Notes under the pieces: model-generated
What the model was told of the DNA's origin: nothing
The model's database searches: none
Seen by the model: only the letters and a program-made list of their open reading frames with translations
Source: Alphaproteobacteria bacterium
GTDB taxonomy: Bacteria; Pseudomonadota; Alphaproteobacteria; Rs-D84
DNA: 64,000 nt
Assembly: GCA_017615655.1 (NCBI GenBank)
Contig: JAFZZS010000005.1
Span: 1 to 64,000, forward strand
Direction: 5' to 3'
Program-made: the position numbers and the translations under genes
In this document: positions 62,895-64,000 of the stretch, piece after piece
Layout: every line of letters begins with the position of its first letter
Numbering within the stretch: position 1 is the stretch's first letter

Positions 62895-63715
62895 TTGTAT
62901 TTTTCCTGATTTACATTAAATTTATACACAATGACACTGGATAGTTTGCTTGGCGATAACACATCAACATCAGATGTATTGTGCATTGTCCCAACAAATA
63001 TGTCAGGTGGTAAAATACCACTGATACTGCTGGTAACAAGTTTAGTTCCTTTACCACCTTGGAATTTATGATCACTAAAGAAACCAATTTTTGATGTTGT
63101 TGAGCCATTCCCATGTAAAAAACCGTATACATCTGATCCAGCAACACGAACAGCAATATTAGTATTAGAATCTGTAAGTGCACGCACACGTGAATAATGT
63201 AGTCCAGTATCCATAACAATACCAACCATTGTATTATCAAACGACAAAACAACCATTCCTGGCTTTATTTCATCATAAGCTCCCCGATCAATTAAAAACG
63301 TTCCGTGATTAAGCGCACTGTTATCCAGGATTACATCGGCAACCACGGTATCATATCCGATACTTTTTTTAATATCTAATTCATGTGCTAAACGCTGATT
63401 TTCAACCAATGCGATATCACAATCATTTTTAGTAGCCAGTGCGGCATAAAGTCGTACACGTAGTTCTGCATTTTCCTGTTCAAGATTAGAAATATTGCGA
63501 ATATTCCTAACTAAATTTCCACCCGCCCTTACCGGCCATGTTACCAAATCGCCAATAGCACTTACCACAGGTAAAATAATATGTGCCGCCCCATTCATTA
63601 TTCTGTAATCTGGTTTTGCTATTACAATATAAAGTAGTATCATCGGCAAAAGCGCCGCAACAAATGCGGACTTTATAATAGTATGTAATCTGGAAGATAC
63701 TTTCTTTGGGTTCAT
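62891..63715 (-). CDS. mreC: Rod-shape-determining protein MreC
   Basis: 274 residues. N-terminal membrane helix (~15-35), a coiled coil with 'LEQENAELRVRLYAA', and the two-barrel MreC core ('VVADVILDNSALNHGTFLIDRGAYDEIKPGMVVLS', 'GIVMDTGLHYSRVRALTDSNTNIAVRV'). The pattern of NxGxxxG-like turns is typical. MreC activates PBP2-RodA. mreB is not in the window; it may lie elsewhere. It is the first gene of the visible mreC-mreD-mrdA-rodA-topA-dnaG run and diverges from rpmI. Confidence 0.93.
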   Translation of the reverse strand: MNPKKVSSRLHTIIKSAFVAALLPMILLYIVIAKPDYRIMNGAAHIILPVVSAIGDLVTWPVRAGGNLVRNIRNISNLEQENAELRVRLYAALATKNDCDIALVENQRLAHELDIKKSIGYDTVVADVILDNSALNHGTFLIDRGAYDEIKPGMVVLSFDNTMVGIVMDTGLHYSRVRALTDSNTNIAVRVAGSDVYGFLHGNGSTTSKIGFFSDHKFQGGKGTKLVTSSISGILPPDIFVGTMHNTSDVDVLSPSKLSSVIVYKFNVNQEKYK

Positions 63716-63809
63716 TTGTTGGTCAGTTTAATAGTAAAAAAAAGAATATTCAATAAAAACTTGATTTTTCGTTTATTTATGTCAGAATAGGCGCGTTGAA
63801 CCATCCAAA

Positions 63810-63827
63810 GTGGCAAGGCATTGCCAC
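63810..63827 (+). promoter_or_regulatory. Hairpin in rpmI leader
   Basis: GTGGCAA/TTGCCAC stem with 4-nt loop, 29 bp before the rpmI start. In many bacteria the rpmI-rplT mRNA is controlled by L20 binding its leader; this hairpin is a candidate but has no T-run and its role is unproven. Confidence 0.35.
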
Positions 63828-63855
63828 CAGGATATATGCAAAAAGAGGTTATAAA

Positions 63856-64000
63856 ATGCCAAAATTAAAAACAAAGTCATACTTGAAAAAGCGTGCATCT
63901 ATGACCGCAACCGGTAAAGTTCGTGTTGCCAGAAATGCCCACAAGAAACTTCTGCGTAATAAATCTGCCCGTGCAAACAAGGCCGGGTCTAAACCGCAGT
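63856..64000 (+). CDS. rpmI: Ribosomal protein bL35 (partial, runs off the right edge)
   Basis: Forty-eight codons visible: 'MPKLKTKSYLKKRASMTATG', then 'KVRVARNAHKKLLRNKS'. This matches bL35, whose N-terminus is MPK(M/L)KTKSxxKKRF...TxTGK(V/I), followed by a basic tail. AGAGG stands ahead of the ATG. rplT would be expected next, outside the window. Confidence 0.93.
   Translation, partial: MPKLKTKSYLKKRASMTATGKVRVARNAHKKLLRNKSARANKAGSKPQ

Overview
The window (AT-rich, dense, mostly minus-strand operons) looks like a chromosomal segment of an uncultured, streamlined alphaproteobacterium, probably host- or gut-associated (RF32/Rs-D84-like lineages come to mind; this placement is an inference from gene content and style, not from a search). 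It is a didermal, LPS-bearing, rod-shaped cell: it encodes LpxC/LpxK plus a DUF374 acyltransferase, a PagL-like lipid A deacylase, LolD/LolC-E lipoprotein export, an AsmA-like protein, and MreC-MreD-PBP2-RodA.

Layout. 1-2.5 kb: LysR-like regulator, an HTH-only repressor remnant and a PQ-loop membrane protein. 2.5-7.8 kb: minus-strand envelope operon with two unknown exported/anchored proteins, lolD, lolC/E and a PilN-type secretin lipoprotein. 7.8-15.7 kb: lipoprotein, ftsQ, a single-ORF fusion of FtsA with ribulose-phosphate 3-epimerase, then tsaE, uvrB and an AsmA-like gene. 15.7-21 kb: aspS preceded by what reads as a complete T-box antiterminator, a divergent DHFR, tRNA-Thr(GGU), nitroreductase, AlkD-like and flavodoxin genes. 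21.1-25 kb: a 1290-residue orphan protein with its own promoter and an internal in-frame start. 25.1-28.8 kb: a ~3.5-kb integrative element in the 3' end of tRNA-Met(CAU), with an excisionase-integrase fusion, 11-bp-phased arm repeats and a DUF3800 + small-protein cargo. 28.9-35.4 kb: PagL-like, ung, HhH glycosylase, gyrB and a RusA-like gene. 35.4-41.1 kb: an R64-type thin-pilus PilO-PilP-PilQ-PilR operon. 41.2-45.5 kb: lipid A genes and an LRR-type surface protein. 45.7-48.3 kb: kinase-like gene, outer-membrane barrel and NADAR gene punctuated by copies of the tRNA-fMet 3' end. 48.4-53.4 kb: an unknown 510-residue protein and a virB3-virB4-metalloprotease-like unit. 53.7-64 kb: rpmJ, SufBD-like, ychF, and the mreC-mreD-mrdA-rodA-topA-dnaG run, ending in the start of rpmI.

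Most notable: (1) a T-box riboswitch in front of aspS, a regulator class known mainly from Firmicutes, Actinobacteria and relatives; (2) the FtsA-Rpe fusion tying divisome and pentose-phosphate functions in one polypeptide; (3) both tRNA-Met genes acting as nested insertion sites, one with a compact element carrying a possible defence or toxin pair; (4) a dispersed R64-like type IVb pilus.
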